Below, piece after piece: positions 39,298 to 50,629 of a stretch of 64,000 nucleotides of DNA. Origin of the DNA: Trichobilharzia szidati (lineage: Eukaryota > Platyhelminthes > Trematoda > Strigeidida > Schistosomatidae); NCBI GenBank assembly GCA_944472155.2, contig OX235275.1, positions 25,906,865-25,970,864 on the forward strand, in the 5' to 3' direction. A program made the translations under genes and the position numbers. A model generated the notes under the pieces. It was not told where the DNA came from, ran no database searches, and saw only the letters and a list, made by a program, of their open reading frames with translations. The first letter of the stretch is position 1. Every line of letters begins with the position of its first letter.

Positions 39298-40134
39298 CCA
39301 CAGACTCATTTGATGGTAATATTCTGCTCGTGTATGCCTCATTCGAGATTTTTTATGTATTGGTTCGCGGTCATTCTGGATCCAGACCGAAAAGAATCAA
39401 AAATCCACCGGTTGATGAACCATCAATACTTCTATGCATATTTAACTGGATAACAACTGCTGTGTTGAGCCTTTTGCAGAGTCTATTGCTTAAAACATCG
39501 TTTACGGTTAACAGAGTAACGTTTTATAAGCCATTTTTATACTTTTGTGAGTGGTCCACCATATCGACCAAATGTAACGCAACACTCAGTTTTTGCGCGC
39601 ATTCTCGACAAATTCAAACAATAATGATGCCTAGGATTATATCATATAAGTTGTTTTAACTTATACAAAATGTGCCTACTGTCATTATTCCATCATCTTC
39701 CCAATATATATATATATCTTGTATCGGTGAAAAACGTAAAAAATGCTTACTCCATGTGTGCATTATTATCATATTGATGATGCCTGTTAACTGGAGTCCC
39801 TCATGTGCATAAAGTGAGAATATATTATCATAAGATGCATTTCATTGTTATATAAGGGAACTGAATTCAAGCTTTATTTATTTTCCCAAGTATCTGTAAT
39901 CCATCCAACGCATACTTGGGTTTTTTTAATGCGAAGTAAATATCTGTATATTTCTTGATGTGGTCAATTGAATCACTAATTATCAAATTTTTCCCACAAA
40001 CTAAAGACAAAATGACAGCAACCATGTAATTTAAATAACACTCATCCATGCCTATACAGTTGGTGTGTCCTACATAGGTAGGAATAAATATGAACTTGGA
40101 ATACAACTCAAATACAAAAAAAAAAAAAAATATG
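39298..40134. other. No gene recognised; short repeated segment and A run
   Basis: The 109-codon frame at 39330-39659 has no recognised domain. About 39725-39830 resembles 40370-40455 (TTGATGATGCCTGTNAACTGG). An A run is at about 40112-40127. Confidence 0.4.
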
Positions 40135-40310
40135 AATGAGCAAAAATAATGAACTATATATACGAGTACAAATCATAAATGTGCGAATCAAACAATTCCA
40201 ACACTGGTGTGAACACGGGCAGTAATTTTGCTCGAAATATTGCCAATAACAAAACTTATCATTGTGTGTAAACTATTAAAATATAATTATACTTTATTTG
40301 ATCTAATCCA
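40135..40310 (+). repeat. Interspersed repeat shared with 9665-9830
   Basis: See 9665-9830. The same order of shared blocks is kept, with many substitutions. Confidence 0.5.
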
Positions 40311-40469
40311 CAATGCTCAAACTTTTTACTGATAATAAATATGTACCTTATTATATTATCATAACTAACTATGCTTACTAACCGTATGTGTAATTTATCG
40401 GATTGATGATGCCTGTAAACTGGCGTTCCTCGTGTACAAAAATGGGAATATATATATGTCAGATGAACA

Positions 40470-41080
40470 GAAGTAAGAGTTCATGGGTCACTGGTTCCCA
40501 TCCCACTTGAAGATGCTAGGGTAGATGGCTGCATAGTTTTGATGATTCTTAAACTTCAACGATATATTGATCCAGGAATACTTTAGTTGCATTGCGTGAA
40601 AGACACGCTTGTATTTCCGGTCCTCATGTGAATCCGCATATTGACTGATTCATTTTGGTTAGGTGGTGCAAAGCACACGGATTACGAGACGAACTGGTGC
40701 CTCATTTAAGCAGACTTCCGAAAAAAGGGGACAAAAAGCCACATTCACTTAAATTTTTTCATCTCATTTTCGAAACACATTTCAAGTAATTCCTCCAGAG
40801 AATTACATAAGGCTACATAAAGGGTTGAAAGGCATAAGAGGCATGTAAAAACAATCTAAAGTATGTGTTGTTTCAACCGCGATTCCTCACGATAATGTAA
40901 GGGGATTCTTTGTTTTCACATCTAGTGTAGTTACCGTAACTGATTGTAATTCCCAACTTCAAATTTTATCCACTGTCCATTTCTACTGGAATGAAATAAT
41001 TAACCAGTGTGGGCAATATTCATTCCTAGTATGAATCTCATCCCATTCCCTTTAGGACTCAATTAGATGGATGGACTCAT
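40470..41080. other. No gene recognised
   Basis: Only a short hammerhead-SINE-like stretch (AGTAAGAGTTCATGGGTCAC, about 40470) was noted. Confidence 0.4.
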
Positions 41081-41465
41081 TCAGCAGTGATTATTGATGT
41101 TCCCTCTAGGCGAATAAATATCATCCGCCACTGCCGATACGGTTACACTGATGATGACGAGTCGGCTATTTTTTGACTTAGATAAGGACTTTTCATCAGT
41201 ACAAAACGATAACCAGAACAACAAAATCTTCAAGCTAGGAGATGAACCCATCAGTAGTTCAGCCAATGGGAAGGAATTCAATGATACATCGGCAGTTCTA
41301 ACTTCTGTCACTTATTGATTTCTATTGTAATCACCATCCAGTATCATCGATGAATATTTGTCCTCACACCTGACCTGGTGAAACCCACTAATCACGATTT
41401 CTAACCTGGACACTGGGCCACTTCGTCCTATATGCAGTCATCAGCGAGCATCGAATTAACGGTGA
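41080..41465 (-). mobile_element. Degenerate hammerhead-SINE
   Basis: The minus strand keeps the end-to-end order: GATGCTCGCTGATGACTGC, GGACGAAGTGGCCC, a CCAGGTCAGGTGTGAGGAC stretch, GACAGAAGTTAGAACTGCC, CCATTGGCTGAACTAC and a GATGGGTTCATCTCC region. The B box and hammerhead are not intact. The minus frame at 41081-41311 is a chance frame. Confidence 0.45.
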
Positions 41466-41501
41466 CCACCGTTAGCCTACGAAATAACCTTCCTATGGTT
41501 T

Positions 41502-42150
41502 TGAACAAAGAAAGAAGAAACATTGGCGCAGAATAATCTGCATGCATTTTACTTCGTCGGTTCTCATCAGCCGCGTACAACCTGAATTCTGTAATAAAAT
41601 AAAAAGTGTACAATTTAAAAAAAACTTTTGTCCATTAGCAAGCATATTGCCAGAGCGTCATAGTGAAAGAAGGCGTTGCGATTTACTAGGTGTCTTGATT
41701 GTTAACATTATATATATATAAGTTATTTTGGTTACTTAAGAGATATTTTTTCTTCATCTTCTGAGTTCTGCTCACTGTATCACATCACCAACTTCTCATA
41801 TGACCTCACGTGCACCGAAATTTTGATCCTCTCTTATCTAATTACGTAACTATTACTAATTTTCTTTTATTACCAACTCAACGACACAACTGTTAATTAA
41901 TTTTTTTCAAGAAATTTCTCCATAACATGATATATATATGTCTTAACACTTTAGACACCTTGTAAATCGTAACGCCTTCGTTCACTATGACGCTCTGACA
42001 ATATGCTTGCTAATGGACAAAAGTTTTTTTTAAATTGTACACTTTTTATTTTATTAAAGAATTCAGGTTGTACGCGGCTGATGAGAACCGACGAAGTGAA
42101 ATGGATGCAGATTATTATGCGCCAATGTTTCTTCTTTCTTTGTTCAAATT
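41502..42150. mobile_element. PLE terminal-repeat palindrome
   Basis: Arms at 41502-41697 and 41954-42150 are inverted repeats of about 195 bases: GAAGAAACATTGGCGCAGAA, TACAACCTGAATTCT, ACTTTTGTCCATTAGCAAGC and GCGTCATAGTGAAAGAAGGC. The 255-base middle shows no PLE frame. The geometry is that of a PLE insertion so strongly 5'-truncated that almost only the two terminal repeats remain. Both arms hold CTGATGAGAACC with GACGAAG, a hammerhead-like core with G in place of the last A. Confidence 0.65.
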
Positions 42151-42309
42151 TATAAAAGGGAATCATTGTGTGAAACTTCCCTGAATAAACTTGGGACAAA
42201 CTCAACTGACGTATGAATTTTCAGCATTAAAACTGCATTATCCAGGGAAGTGACTATTTGGCTTAGTTTTAGGCGGTAGATTGCTATGGTTATGTTGGCT
42301 GGTGGGATT

Positions 42310-42790
42310 GTTGTTATTGTTGCTGTTGTTCCCTTGGAATCCTAGTGGAACATAGGGCTTCAGCTGCACGTCTCCACTTGCTTCTGTCTTCTGCTATGCT
42401 TTTCACCTGCATCCATGTTACTCAATACTGTTTCAACTCTTCTTCACACGATCTCCTCCATGTCACCCTTGGTCGACCCACTCATCGCTTCCATTTCGGG
42501 TTCCACTCGAGCTATGGCCTGACGTGCGATGTCACCCAGTGGCCTCCTCAGCGAGTGTCCAATCCATCTCCACATTTCCTGCATATTTGTTGAGCGATTG
42601 GTTCTCGTTTTCTTTGTTCCCATAGTTTCTTGTTGGTGATTCTTTCTGGCCATCTGATCTTGAGTATAGAACGAAGGCACTTGTTGATAAAGGTCTGCAG
42701 CCTGTTGGAAAAATCTACTTGGGAACCAACCAAGCTTCTGATCCGTATAGCAAAACTGACTTGACGTTTGTACTGAAAATCCGAATTTGA
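42310..42790 (-). mobile_element. RTE retrotransposon 3' end, 5'-truncated
   Basis: From the right, the minus strand reads LLYGSE-region text, LQTFINKCLRSILKIRWPER (frame 42548-42733), RWIGHSLRRPLGDIARQA (42444-42680) and a terminal block. It ends in GAAGCCCTATGTTCCACT and a CAA-rich tail at 42310-42330. No duplication was identified. Confidence 0.75.
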
Positions 42791-42834
42791 TAGTATGCTA
42801 AAATAAATCTGCAGTTATGCATCATCTAACAACA

Positions 42835-43130
42835 TCGTGCCATTCACCAATCACCATCAATTGGAGAGACTTAACAGAGGTCGCCTTCATCACTTATCCA
42901 GGAATCATCGTTTCAGCAACAGGTAGATGGAACGAATGAAGATGTCAACGCCAGCCAGAATCGAAAAGTCAAAATACGCCTTCATCAACCTGAAATAAGC
43001 TTGGAAATCTTCTGCACTTACTTAGCATGTGGACCATGCTCCGGACTTTCAACACAAATTTGAAGTGAGTCAGTTAGTTTTTCTATGCGAGCCAGAAACT
43101 TGCACTGCAGGTCAGACACATGTGCATCCG
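42835..43130 (+). pseudogene. RTE linker and C-terminal fragment in opposite orientation
   Basis: The plus strand reads VPFTNHHQ-type linker text, TNEDVNARIEKSKYAFINLK, AWKSSALT and LFLYEPETCT (for LLYGSETW). It faces the copy at 42310-42790 and overlaps it in element coordinates, so it is either a second element or an inverted duplicate. Confidence 0.55.
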
Positions 43131-43309
43131 ACATTGCATATGAAAGATTAGCTATTAAGAATCATGCATTCATAGAATATACTTTTTGCCTACGCTATGG
43201 AATCAGGTCAGAAGATTAATTTTGGTAAAATTCATGAATTCATAAAAAAAATACAATATTCTTTAGAGCAGAAACCACCTTCAACTCATTTTTAATGTTA
43301 AGCTGTACG

Positions 43310-43760
43310 ATCTCTAAGAAACTATATCGCGTGAGGAAATTTAAACACATGGAACGAATACATAATAAAACAATAACAATAATGATGTGAGATGCGATTA
43401 AAATGTTTGTGATCACAATCTTATTTCAATATCAAATGAGAAAACAAATCATGCCATAAATAGAATGGTTCATAGAATGTACAAATCTTAGAAAGGGATA
43501 TAAAATTGAAAGGATTATTAGGATTAGGAGGCATATACAGTGTCACGTAATATTATGTGAAAATTGTTTAGGTAGATTTTTACATAGCTAAGAAATATAA
43601 CGAATTAAAACAATAGGTGGCGGAGGGGAGGGGGGACAAGTGAAATAACACCGGAAACTGCTCACATCGAAAACGCAAAAATCATAGCAATCGTGATTAT
43701 TATTAAAAAGGTAAACAGATTAAATAAACAAAATGAAAAATAAATAAATGTTTTTCAAGT
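43310..43760 (-). repeat. PLE terminal repeat, solo
   Basis: It matches the arms of the PLE at 15175-16640 (GAGATGCGATTAAAATGTTT, AGAAAGGGATATAAAATTG, GGGGACAAGTGAAATAAC). Its right end matches 33106-33230 (AACACCGGAAACTGCTC-like). No coding part is attached. Confidence 0.55.
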
Positions 43761-43764
43761 ATTG

Positions 43765-44165
43765 GGTTCTTAGGGATTGTGTTTGATTGGTTGGAGGGTT
43801 TTATCATGGGTTGACACCAGTTAGCGGATCATTGGAAAACCTGCAGGGAGTACTGACAGACAGCCGTTTCGCCCTGGTTTGGGACTCTTCATCAGTACAC
43901 ACCCACCACAGGGGTTCGATCTCAGAACCTTTGGGTTACAAGGTTAGCTCATAGACTATTAATCCACTAGAACCCGATCTAATGGCCAGCCCATGAATTA
44001 TAATTTATGCCAATTCAAAACATAGTGCAACCACTTCGCACTGACTTCTTCGATTTGTTACTGCCTCAACTTCAACCTGCTACACCCTACTAGTCTCGGC
44101 TACCCACTAGAACCCCAGGTCACAGCCTGAATACGGCCAGTCGGTAGTGAGCATCAGATCGATTT
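43765..44165 (-). mobile_element. Hammerhead-SINE, full length
   Basis: The minus strand: CTGATGCTCACTACCGACTG, GGGTTCTAGTGGGTAGCCG, GAGGCAGTAACAAATCGAAG, AATTATAATTCATGGGCTGG, A-box relic TGGATTAATAGTC, B-box relic GAGATCGAACCCC. The hammerhead region is GTACTG, ATGAAGA, GTCCCAAACCAGGGC, GAAA, CGGCTGTC and CAGTAC. The tail is ATGATAAAACCCTCCAACC. Stem I pairs perfectly and GAAA is present, but core C3 is A. Confidence 0.75.
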
Positions 44166-44480
44166 TCAATTACTGGTTTTGTATGGATTTTGTTTGTTGG
44201 ATTTGAGGATTTCATTATGAGCTGACATCAGTTAGAGAATTGTCATGAATTTGCAGAAGTTAGAATTCATGGGCTGGTCATTGGATCGAGTCCCAGTGGC
44301 TTTATGGTCTACGAGCTCGAAAGCCTTGTAACCAGGTGGTCCTAGGTTCGAACCACTGTGGTGGGTGCGTACTGCGGGGAGTCCCAAACTAGGCTGACAA
44401 AACAGCTGTCCAGTACTCCCTACAGGTTTTCCAATGATTGTCTAACTGATGTCAGCTTATGATGAAACCCTCCAACAAAT
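44165..44480 (+). mobile_element. Hammerhead-SINE, adjacent copy
   Basis: A reversed tail piece (44180-44240) precedes a plus-strand copy: TTGCAGAAGTTAGAATTCAT, GAGTCCCAGTGGCTTTATGG (A box), TAGGTTCGAACCACTG (B box, about 44344-44354), GTACTG, CGGGGA, GTCCCAAACTAGGCTGAC, AAAA, CAGCTGTC and CAGTAC. Both core halves are damaged here. The tail ends AACCCTCCAACAAAT. Confidence 0.7.
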
Positions 44481-44489
44481 AAGTGTTTA

Positions 44490-45000
44490 TCCTACCTTTT
44501 TTGTCCAACTACCAGGGCAGAAACGGTGATTGTGCTAACCTCTTTTTGGTACATAAAGATTTAGCTCGAATTCATGAATGCCTCGGCTGTCTTAAAGAGT
44601 TTAGAACGAAGAAAATTCGGGAAGTTAGTAAAAATTCGATAGCTGATCTTAAAATCATAATCAGGATTGGCTTAGTGACAGTAATCGACCAAGTTTCTCA
44701 GAGTAAAGCTACTTACAACATTACTTTCTTCTTCGAAAAATCATATTGGAATATGTTCTTGATTGCAAGCGGAAGGCATTCTGTCTGGACAGCTAATATA
44801 CTTTGCCTAACAAGCGTTGGCGAACTGAAAGATGCAAAAAGTGCCAACCAGATGATTGAGTTAGTCTTCTACAGAGACAGAAGACAACTTATATCCAGTG
44901 AGCGTCACTTTGAGTTTCTCTTCACAAAACGCTTTGATAATAAATTTGTTGAAAGGAATCTGTTCGCTGAATACTGTATTTATTATTGTTCGATTAAGAA
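44490..45000 (-). pseudogene. PLE C-terminal remnant
   Basis: The minus strand reads, at 44500-44600, LRQPRHS, stop, IRAKSLCTKKRLAQSPFLPW, the family C-terminus (LKPSLCVQKR...LPW). Upstream sequence aligns with 33400-33720 and ends near 44990 with TCTGTTCGCTGAATACTGT, like the PLE terminal-repeat end. The 173-codon plus-strand frame over this region is antisense to it and is not a gene. Confidence 0.55.
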
Positions 45001-45199
45001 TTAGTATTAAGTAAATTCACTCTGAAAGATTTTAGAACCCAAAAAGAAATTCTCATATCACAAGCACTTTACATAAAATGAAATATTAATCGTATGGATA
45101 AGAATGACAGATTAAGACACAAGTGGACATGGTTCCAATTCCTCCTAGGATGGATGAATCGACAAAATCAACACAAATACAATAAGTACATCTTTTTCG

Positions 45200-45580
45200 G
45201 TGTGCATGTGTAGGTTCACTTTTACAATGGATTTTAAAACTATTCTGTCAAATCTTGAAGACAGTTCATTTGAATTATTTTGCAATCTAATTAAATTAAC
45301 AAAGAAACTGTGTAATTGGCACAATCATCGTGTTTTCACTCTCCGTTGTCTGCAACAGAATGCATATCCTAAATCCGTAGCTGTCAAGTCACCTGACAAC
45401 TCCAGTAGGTCGAATGAAGCAGCTCAATCTTCAGAAAGAAGACAAAGCTATAAGTCCGACAGGGTGCTTCTACTAAACTCTAATCCGAAACACCATAATT
45501 TTGAAAATACGTCTAATCATAAAATTCTAGATACTAACAGTTTGAACAGACATGAAGGCGTGATGTTAGCTGATGCATAG
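45200..45580 (+). CDS. PLE-type N-terminal ORF fragment
   Basis: The open frame MDFKTILSNLEDSSFELFCN, LIKLTKKLCNWHNHRVFTLR, CLQQNAYPKSVAVKSPDNSS resembles the N-terminal segment of some PLE proteins. There a basic helix leads to a C-x(5-6)-IPK motif before the RT (compare SCIKNGDYPKFYWKSL at 24300). The rest (SSERRQSYKSDRVLLLNSNP and onward) is hydrophilic and unassigned. No RT follows; a hammerhead-bearing terminal repeat begins 195 bases downstream. A host exon cannot be excluded. Confidence 0.4.
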   Translation: MCMCRFTFTMDFKTILSNLEDSSFELFCNLIKLTKKLCNWHNHRVFTLRCLQQNAYPKSVAVKSPDNSSRSNEAAQSSERRQSYKSDRVLLLNSNPKHHNFENTSNHKILDTNSLNRHEGVMLADA

Positions 45581-45774
45581 GAAATTCTTATTAATAATAA
45601 TAAAAAATGGATATGTATCACTAATTATTAATAATTGGTCAAAATTCTCGACTGTCCATATCTTCTTATGGAGACGTTAAGAAATGTTTTACAACTGTTT
45701 ACCCACACACACACACATACACACTCTGTTTAAAGTGTTTAACAAAGGTAAACCAATATTTGTAAGTTCAAGGT

Positions 45775-46020
45775 CAAATTTTGATCACAGCTCATAAAAT
45801 TTTGTTTATTATACTTGTTGATACTTGTTGAATGACTCATGATTGGACAAAGTTTTTAAAAACAAGTGATGTTCCTTTTTATATATAAACCTCTGTTATG
45901 TTAATTTCGATTAATTTCCCTGAAGAAGTTCGGACCTGATTGCCGAACGAAACGTTGGAATTACTCATTTCAATCTCGCTGAGATTTTACAAATATAATC
46001 TTTTACAAATGTATTTTAAC
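45775..46020 (+). repeat. PLE-type terminal repeat with hammerhead, copy 3
   Basis: It matches 36020-36300 closely, including GATTGGACAAAGTTTTTAAA and TTTATATATAAACCTCTGTT before the hammerhead. A CA-repeat lies just upstream (about 45703-45722). Confidence 0.65.
45909..45965 (+). ncRNA. Hammerhead ribozyme motif, intact core
   Basis: GATTAATTTCC, core CTGAAGA (45920-45926), stem II GTTCGG/CCGAAC, GAAA (45949-45952), then CGTT with cleavage expected after GTT, and GGAATTA pairing back. It is nearly identical to 36146-36203, with two loop changes and a shorter 3' stem I. Confidence 0.75.
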
Positions 46021-46474
46021 TCATATCAAAGTTAACAATCTCTATATTGATTTGTTACCTTCACTAAATCATTCTAGCCACTGGACAAAGTAAGCGTTAC
46101 CTCAAGCAGAAGAGATATTATTGATTTGTTCGCTGTTTAGAAGCTAAGGTTCTTTAAATACTGGTTCACTCTAATACACTACTTTGATAAATGATATTAG
46201 CAGCATTAGATAGCGAGACGTCGGTGAAATAGAAACAATATCCTTTTGTATTTGAATTCATTGCGAAATAACAAAATTTTCTGAATAATAAATAACGTCA
46301 AAGAAAAGAACATTGAAATATTTTTCTTCAAACCAATTGAGCTCAACTTGATTCAGTGTAAAAAATAACTCAATTAGATGTCATATAGACAGGACAACGG
46401 TATTTTTTTCAGGACATACCATTTTCAAAGATGAAGAGACTTTTTCAATTATATATAAATACATATATATTTTC
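46021..46474. other. No gene recognised
   Basis: A+T-rich; nothing assigned. Confidence 0.5.
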
Positions 46475-47270
46475 TCATTATTATTGTAAGTATTCCCTTG
46501 GGTTCCGAGTGGAACATAGAACTTCAGCAACACATCTACACTTTGTTGTGTTTTCCTCTGTCCTCTTCAGCTGTGTCAACGATTGTCCATAATCTCTCAT
46601 CTCCTCCTCCCAGGATCTCTTCCATGTCACTCTCGCACCGACGGACCACTCACCACTTCCCATTCGAAATCCAATCTAGCCTTGGCCCGCACTGAGCGTC
46701 GGGTCATTCGACGGCCTCCTCAAGGTATTCCAGATCAATCCATCTCCATTTTCTCTCACATATTTGTTGAACAGTCCGCTCTCGCCTGTTGGTTTGTTCC
46801 CAGTCAGAGTTTCTTTTTGCTAAACCTTTCTAGGCATTTGACCTCCAGTATGGAGTCAGTGAAGTCAGTTGTTGATAAACGTCTGCAGAGTTATGTTGTA
46901 AATGCTTTTCGTGACGCTCCAGCCAAGTTTCTGACGCGTATAGAAGAACTGACTGACTGACTTCACATTTGTGTTGAAAATCAGAATCTTGTTGTTTATG
47001 CTAGTTGACTGAATGCAGAAGACTTCCAATTTCGTTTTAGAATGTCCTGGCTGGTGTTGACATTTTCATTGGTTCCACCTGCCTGCGGTTGAAACGATGC
47101 TTCCTACATAAGTGAGGGAAGTAACCTCTGTCAAATCTCTCTTGTTGATGGTGATTGGTGCTGGTTGTTGTTGTGGTTCGTTGGTTATCTTCATCACCTC
47201 CTTCTTCTCTATGTTCACCTATAATGCTGTGTTCGCTGCGTCTTCAGCTAGTTTATTGGCTTTCGCCTGC
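46475..47270 (-). mobile_element. RTE retrotransposon 3' part
   Basis: The reverse tail ATTATTATTG (about 46478) is followed by the terminal block (46663-46481: GEWSVGARVTWKRSWEEEMR, EVLCSTRNPREYLQ). The FINNCL/LLYGSE region lies near 46860-46950, and the TNEDVNTSQD-type linker near 47040-47080. The Q/H-rich stretch and EKKEVMKIT relic end near 47220-47270. It is 5'-truncated and frameshifted. The plus frames 46498-46960 are shadows. Confidence 0.75.
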
Positions 47271-47985
47271 AAATGAAACATAGGGCTTCAGCAACACGTC
47301 TGCATTGCATTCTATTCTCTACAGTTATCTTCAAATGGCTCAATAATTAGTCATGAGATCTCATCTCCTCCTCCTCCATGTGAATCTTCGGCGCCTAATT
47401 CACCATTTTTCGTTCTCGTTTCACTTGAGGGTCTGACACTTTGTGTCGCTCAACAGTCTGCTCAGCATATATTCAATCCATATCCATTTCTTTCGAAATA
47501 AGTTCTTGTTGAGTTCTTTCCCAGAGTCGATTATTGTTAATGCTTTCTCACCATGTTATTATCAATATAAAGGGAAAGCATTAGTTGATGAAACTCTACA
47601 CTTTGCTGAAAATGCCTTCTATGAAGTGCATTAAGTCTATGAACCATATTGAGTCACTGGTTAACTTGACATTAGTGTTGAACATCCGAATCTTTTCCTA
47701 TATGCTAAGTGCAGCCAATGACTTCAGAGTAATGAACGTCCGTCTACTTTTTCCGATACTGTCTCGCTCAAAAATCTTCAACAATTCCACCTTTTAATCG
47801 AAACAATATAATGCAAATAAGTGAAAAAGTGATGTCTTTCAACTTCTATCGATTGACTGTAGTTAGTACATGCAGTTGTTTGCTGGTTACATATCTTCAT
47901 CATCTCTGTCTTCTCTATGTTCACCTGAAGTCCTGTCTTTTTTGTTTCTGATATCAAAAGATCGGTTGTTGGCAAAAAAAGACAT
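47271..47985 (-). mobile_element. Second, older RTE copy in tandem orientation
   Basis: It begins again with the 3' block (AAACATAGGGCTTCAGCAAC) directly after the previous copy's 5' end. It runs through diverged equivalents to KKTGLQVNIEKTEMMKI (minus frame 47778-47975). A tail is not obvious at 47271. The first copy may have inserted at or near the 3' end of this one. Confidence 0.65.
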
Positions 47986-48099
47986 AATCAAAACAAATTT
48001 TGGAAAGAATACTGCTTGTCGCCTGTATCAATTCTCAACACATATATCAGGTTAACACCATCAAATAGTCACTGTTTCAAGAACTTATAAATGACATGA

Positions 48100-48460
48100 C
48101 AGAGGCCCACCTTTACGATATACGGCAAATCTGTGGATTATTGTGAAGGAGTTGTACAATGATGACCGATTTTCAAAGTTGACAAGATGCTCGTGAACGA
48201 AACTGCTGTCAGATGACAGAAGGAAGCCAAGATGAAGCTCCACACCTGTTCATTTACATTCATTGGTGAGCATTGCCAGCAACTTCTGAGATAAAGGATC
48301 CTCATTACTCAGCGCCGAAGTCATCGACACCAGCGCTGAGATACTGGTATTCCTCTCACCTCCTCTGACTAGCCAGTTTCGACGGTGTTTAGAAACACAT
48401 TTGCAGACCACAGGAACAGGTAAACCGAAAAAACATGCGTATCCGAATGGCTACAGTAGG
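48100..48460 (-). pseudogene. Possible PLE GIY-YIG remnant
   Basis: In one minus frame, KHRRNWLVRGGERNTSISAL and SQKLLAMLTNECK recall EHYPAWLVKGDEK...SSVTEHLV. The C-x-C start would lie near 48420-48460 (CCTGTTCCTGTGG...). There are many disruptions and no long frame. Confidence 0.35.
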
Positions 48461-49202
48461 TACTTTGTCCTTAATCTATCACTAGGTCAGAACCTACAGC
48501 AGAGAATACAATTCTCAGAATATTTGTATGAAGTGACATTTTGAGACGCGTGTGAATAGAGTTTTTAGGAATTTTCACTTCAATATGTCACTTTCGAACT
48601 AAAGTTCAGGTAGAAGTTCCTCTTTGCAACAATAGTGACTAGTGACGATGGCACTGATTCTCTTATTTTTCCATCAATAATTTCAGTTTTTAATAAGGTA
48701 TCGTGAACAAACTTGAGTTCAGTATCTGATATACGTATCTGCTGAGCAGATTGTCGAAGTCCTGACCAGTGGTTAAGAATGGAAAAGCCAGATTTGATTC
48801 TTTTTCCACAGTGAATTTTTATCAAAATATGTATGCAGCTGATAACATTCCATGTGACTGTTGAAGTCTAATTTTCAACACAAATTATAAAGTTGTCAAG
48901 TAAATATCCGTGACAGTTACTTTGTTTAGTATAACCATTTCAAGACACAATAGTTTCCAGACCAGTCACGAAAACGTTATCTGCGAGTGGATTAAGAGGA
49001 AACTCTTTGGCCAAGCCACCTTACCCGAAGCAAAATTATCCATAAATATTGTAAATGTACGTTCAAGGTGTATCTGGAGAAAAAGATGCTTGAGGCATTT
49101 GTTAAAAAGAAGAGTTCCTTAGCTGTTTGAGAGGTCATTTACTGGTCTATATAGCCAACCACCAGCCATAATAACTCAATTCAATGAAGTACATTCCCCT
49201 TT

Positions 49203-50060
49203 GTGAAATTCAAATGCGAAGAGGAATCTCGAAATACAACTGACTTCCTAGATATCCTCCTTACAAGAAAACCAGATGATAGTCTAAAGAGAAACTTTCA
49301 TAGGAATTGCACATGGACAGGACAGTATACATATTTTCATAGCTTCGTTCCTCTCGAGTACAAAAGAAGTTTAGTAAGGACTCTCAGCGACATGGTTAGA
49401 GCTACATGTTCAGAAGAGGTAATGAAGGTGAACTGAGGATTGTATTTGACTCCTTAACTGAAAATATCTGTCCAGAAAAGTTCCTCAAGAAACATATGAC
49501 CAAGAAAGAAGAAAAGGACTATTCTCCATCTGTAAACAAAAAGCCTTTTTATATACGACTGCAATTCAAGGGTGAAGCACCTAGTGAAATAATTGCTAAC
49601 AATTTGAGAAAATCTATTCATAGAACTTTTAATACCGGTAAAATTCAAGTCATACTTTCTACACAACCGATGGTGATTCCCCAATTGAAAGATGAAGTAC
49701 CTAGACAAGACTAGCCACTTCTACTTGTAACTAGCTATTCAACTGCTCTTCAGGGGCAAGTTATATTGGCCGTTGCTCTAAGAACTTGGTTTTTCGTGCC
49801 CGTTCAGGAACACCTACCATTGTGGCTAAATAAAGTTGAAGTAGAAACCATGAACAGTTTCATATTAGACCACCTGTTCCAAACCGGCGATAAGGCCAGC
49901 TAGCATCTGCCTTCTCTGTCATCTACCAGGTACCAAATAAATTGTCAAAAGCATTCATGTACCACATACTGCAAAGAACAGAGGCTATCGCGATTCGCGT
50001 CAAACAACCTGTGCCCTGTGTGCCGAATAAACAGATCCAGCCAGCCACCACTACTGCCAT
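49203..50060 (+). pseudogene. PLE RT C-terminus, linker and GIY-YIG remnant
   Basis: 49203-49436 reads VKFKCEEESRNTTDFLDILL, TRKPDDSLKRNFHRNCTWTG, QYTYFHSFVPLEYKRSLVRT, the palm end and thumb. 49460-49714 reads CPEKFLKKHMTKKEEKDYSP, KPFYIRLQFKGEAPSEIIAN and NLRKSIHRTFNTGKIQVILS. After a stop a decayed GIY-YIG follows (ATSTCNYS, then YIGRCSKN in another frame near 49765-49790). TEAIAIRVKQPVPCVPNKQI comes near 49980-50035. Motif C of the RT is upstream and missing. Confidence 0.75.
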
Positions 50061-50500
50061 GGCCTTCAGTGAAGACTATAAATTCATGAATATTTATTCT
50101 TATTTGTTTTCCTAATTTCTCTGATATTCAGTGTATAGTGTTATGTTGATGCTACCGACCTGTAATCCATTGATATCATTATTGATTCGATGTTATCTAA
50201 CAAAATTAATGCTGTTAATAACACAATTAATTCACTATTATGTACATATAACTGTAGAACCTAATGAACAAGCGGTTATCGAAAAGAATATTATTTGTTC
50301 AGTAACAACTCCTTTGGACATTATGTTATCTACCTAGTACGGTTAAGGCAACAGGGTGGTTTTATTGCGTGTCTTATAGTATCAGCTAGATTGATCTGTA
50401 TTTCCAGTGAGTCATAGTTTTCTCACAGAGTTTTAATCCCGCCGGCGTGTCAACAGACACCAAGCATTTACTTTGAAGAGATCGATTTGTCGAAAGCTGT
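50061..50500. other. No gene recognised
   Basis: A+T-rich stretch between two PLE remnants; possibly terminal-repeat sequence, but I could not match it. Confidence 0.4.
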
Positions 50501-50629
50501 CATGAAATGGTCAACTGAAAAATTGCTACAGCTGAGTACCCAATGATCGAAAACGAAACCTGGTCAGGTAGCTTGGTGCATATGTAGCCCTGGTACAGTG
50601 GCGGATGAGTTAAATCTTTTGAGGGAAAT

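Noticed and set aside
41560..41590. Hammerheads in the arms of the 41.5-42.2 kb palindrome
   Set aside because: CTGATGAG is followed by GACGAAG, with G for the last core A, and no NUH site pairs sensibly; kept only as a remark in the element entry.
44483..45004. 173-codon plus-strand open frame, the longest unassigned one
   Set aside because: It is antisense to a PLE remnant whose minus-strand end reads IRAKSLCTKKRLAQSPFLPW, and the region aligns with another minus-strand PLE remnant at 33400-33720.
45700..45724. CRISPR-like or satellite array from CA, TG and TA runs
   Set aside because: These are simple microsatellites without spaced repeats.
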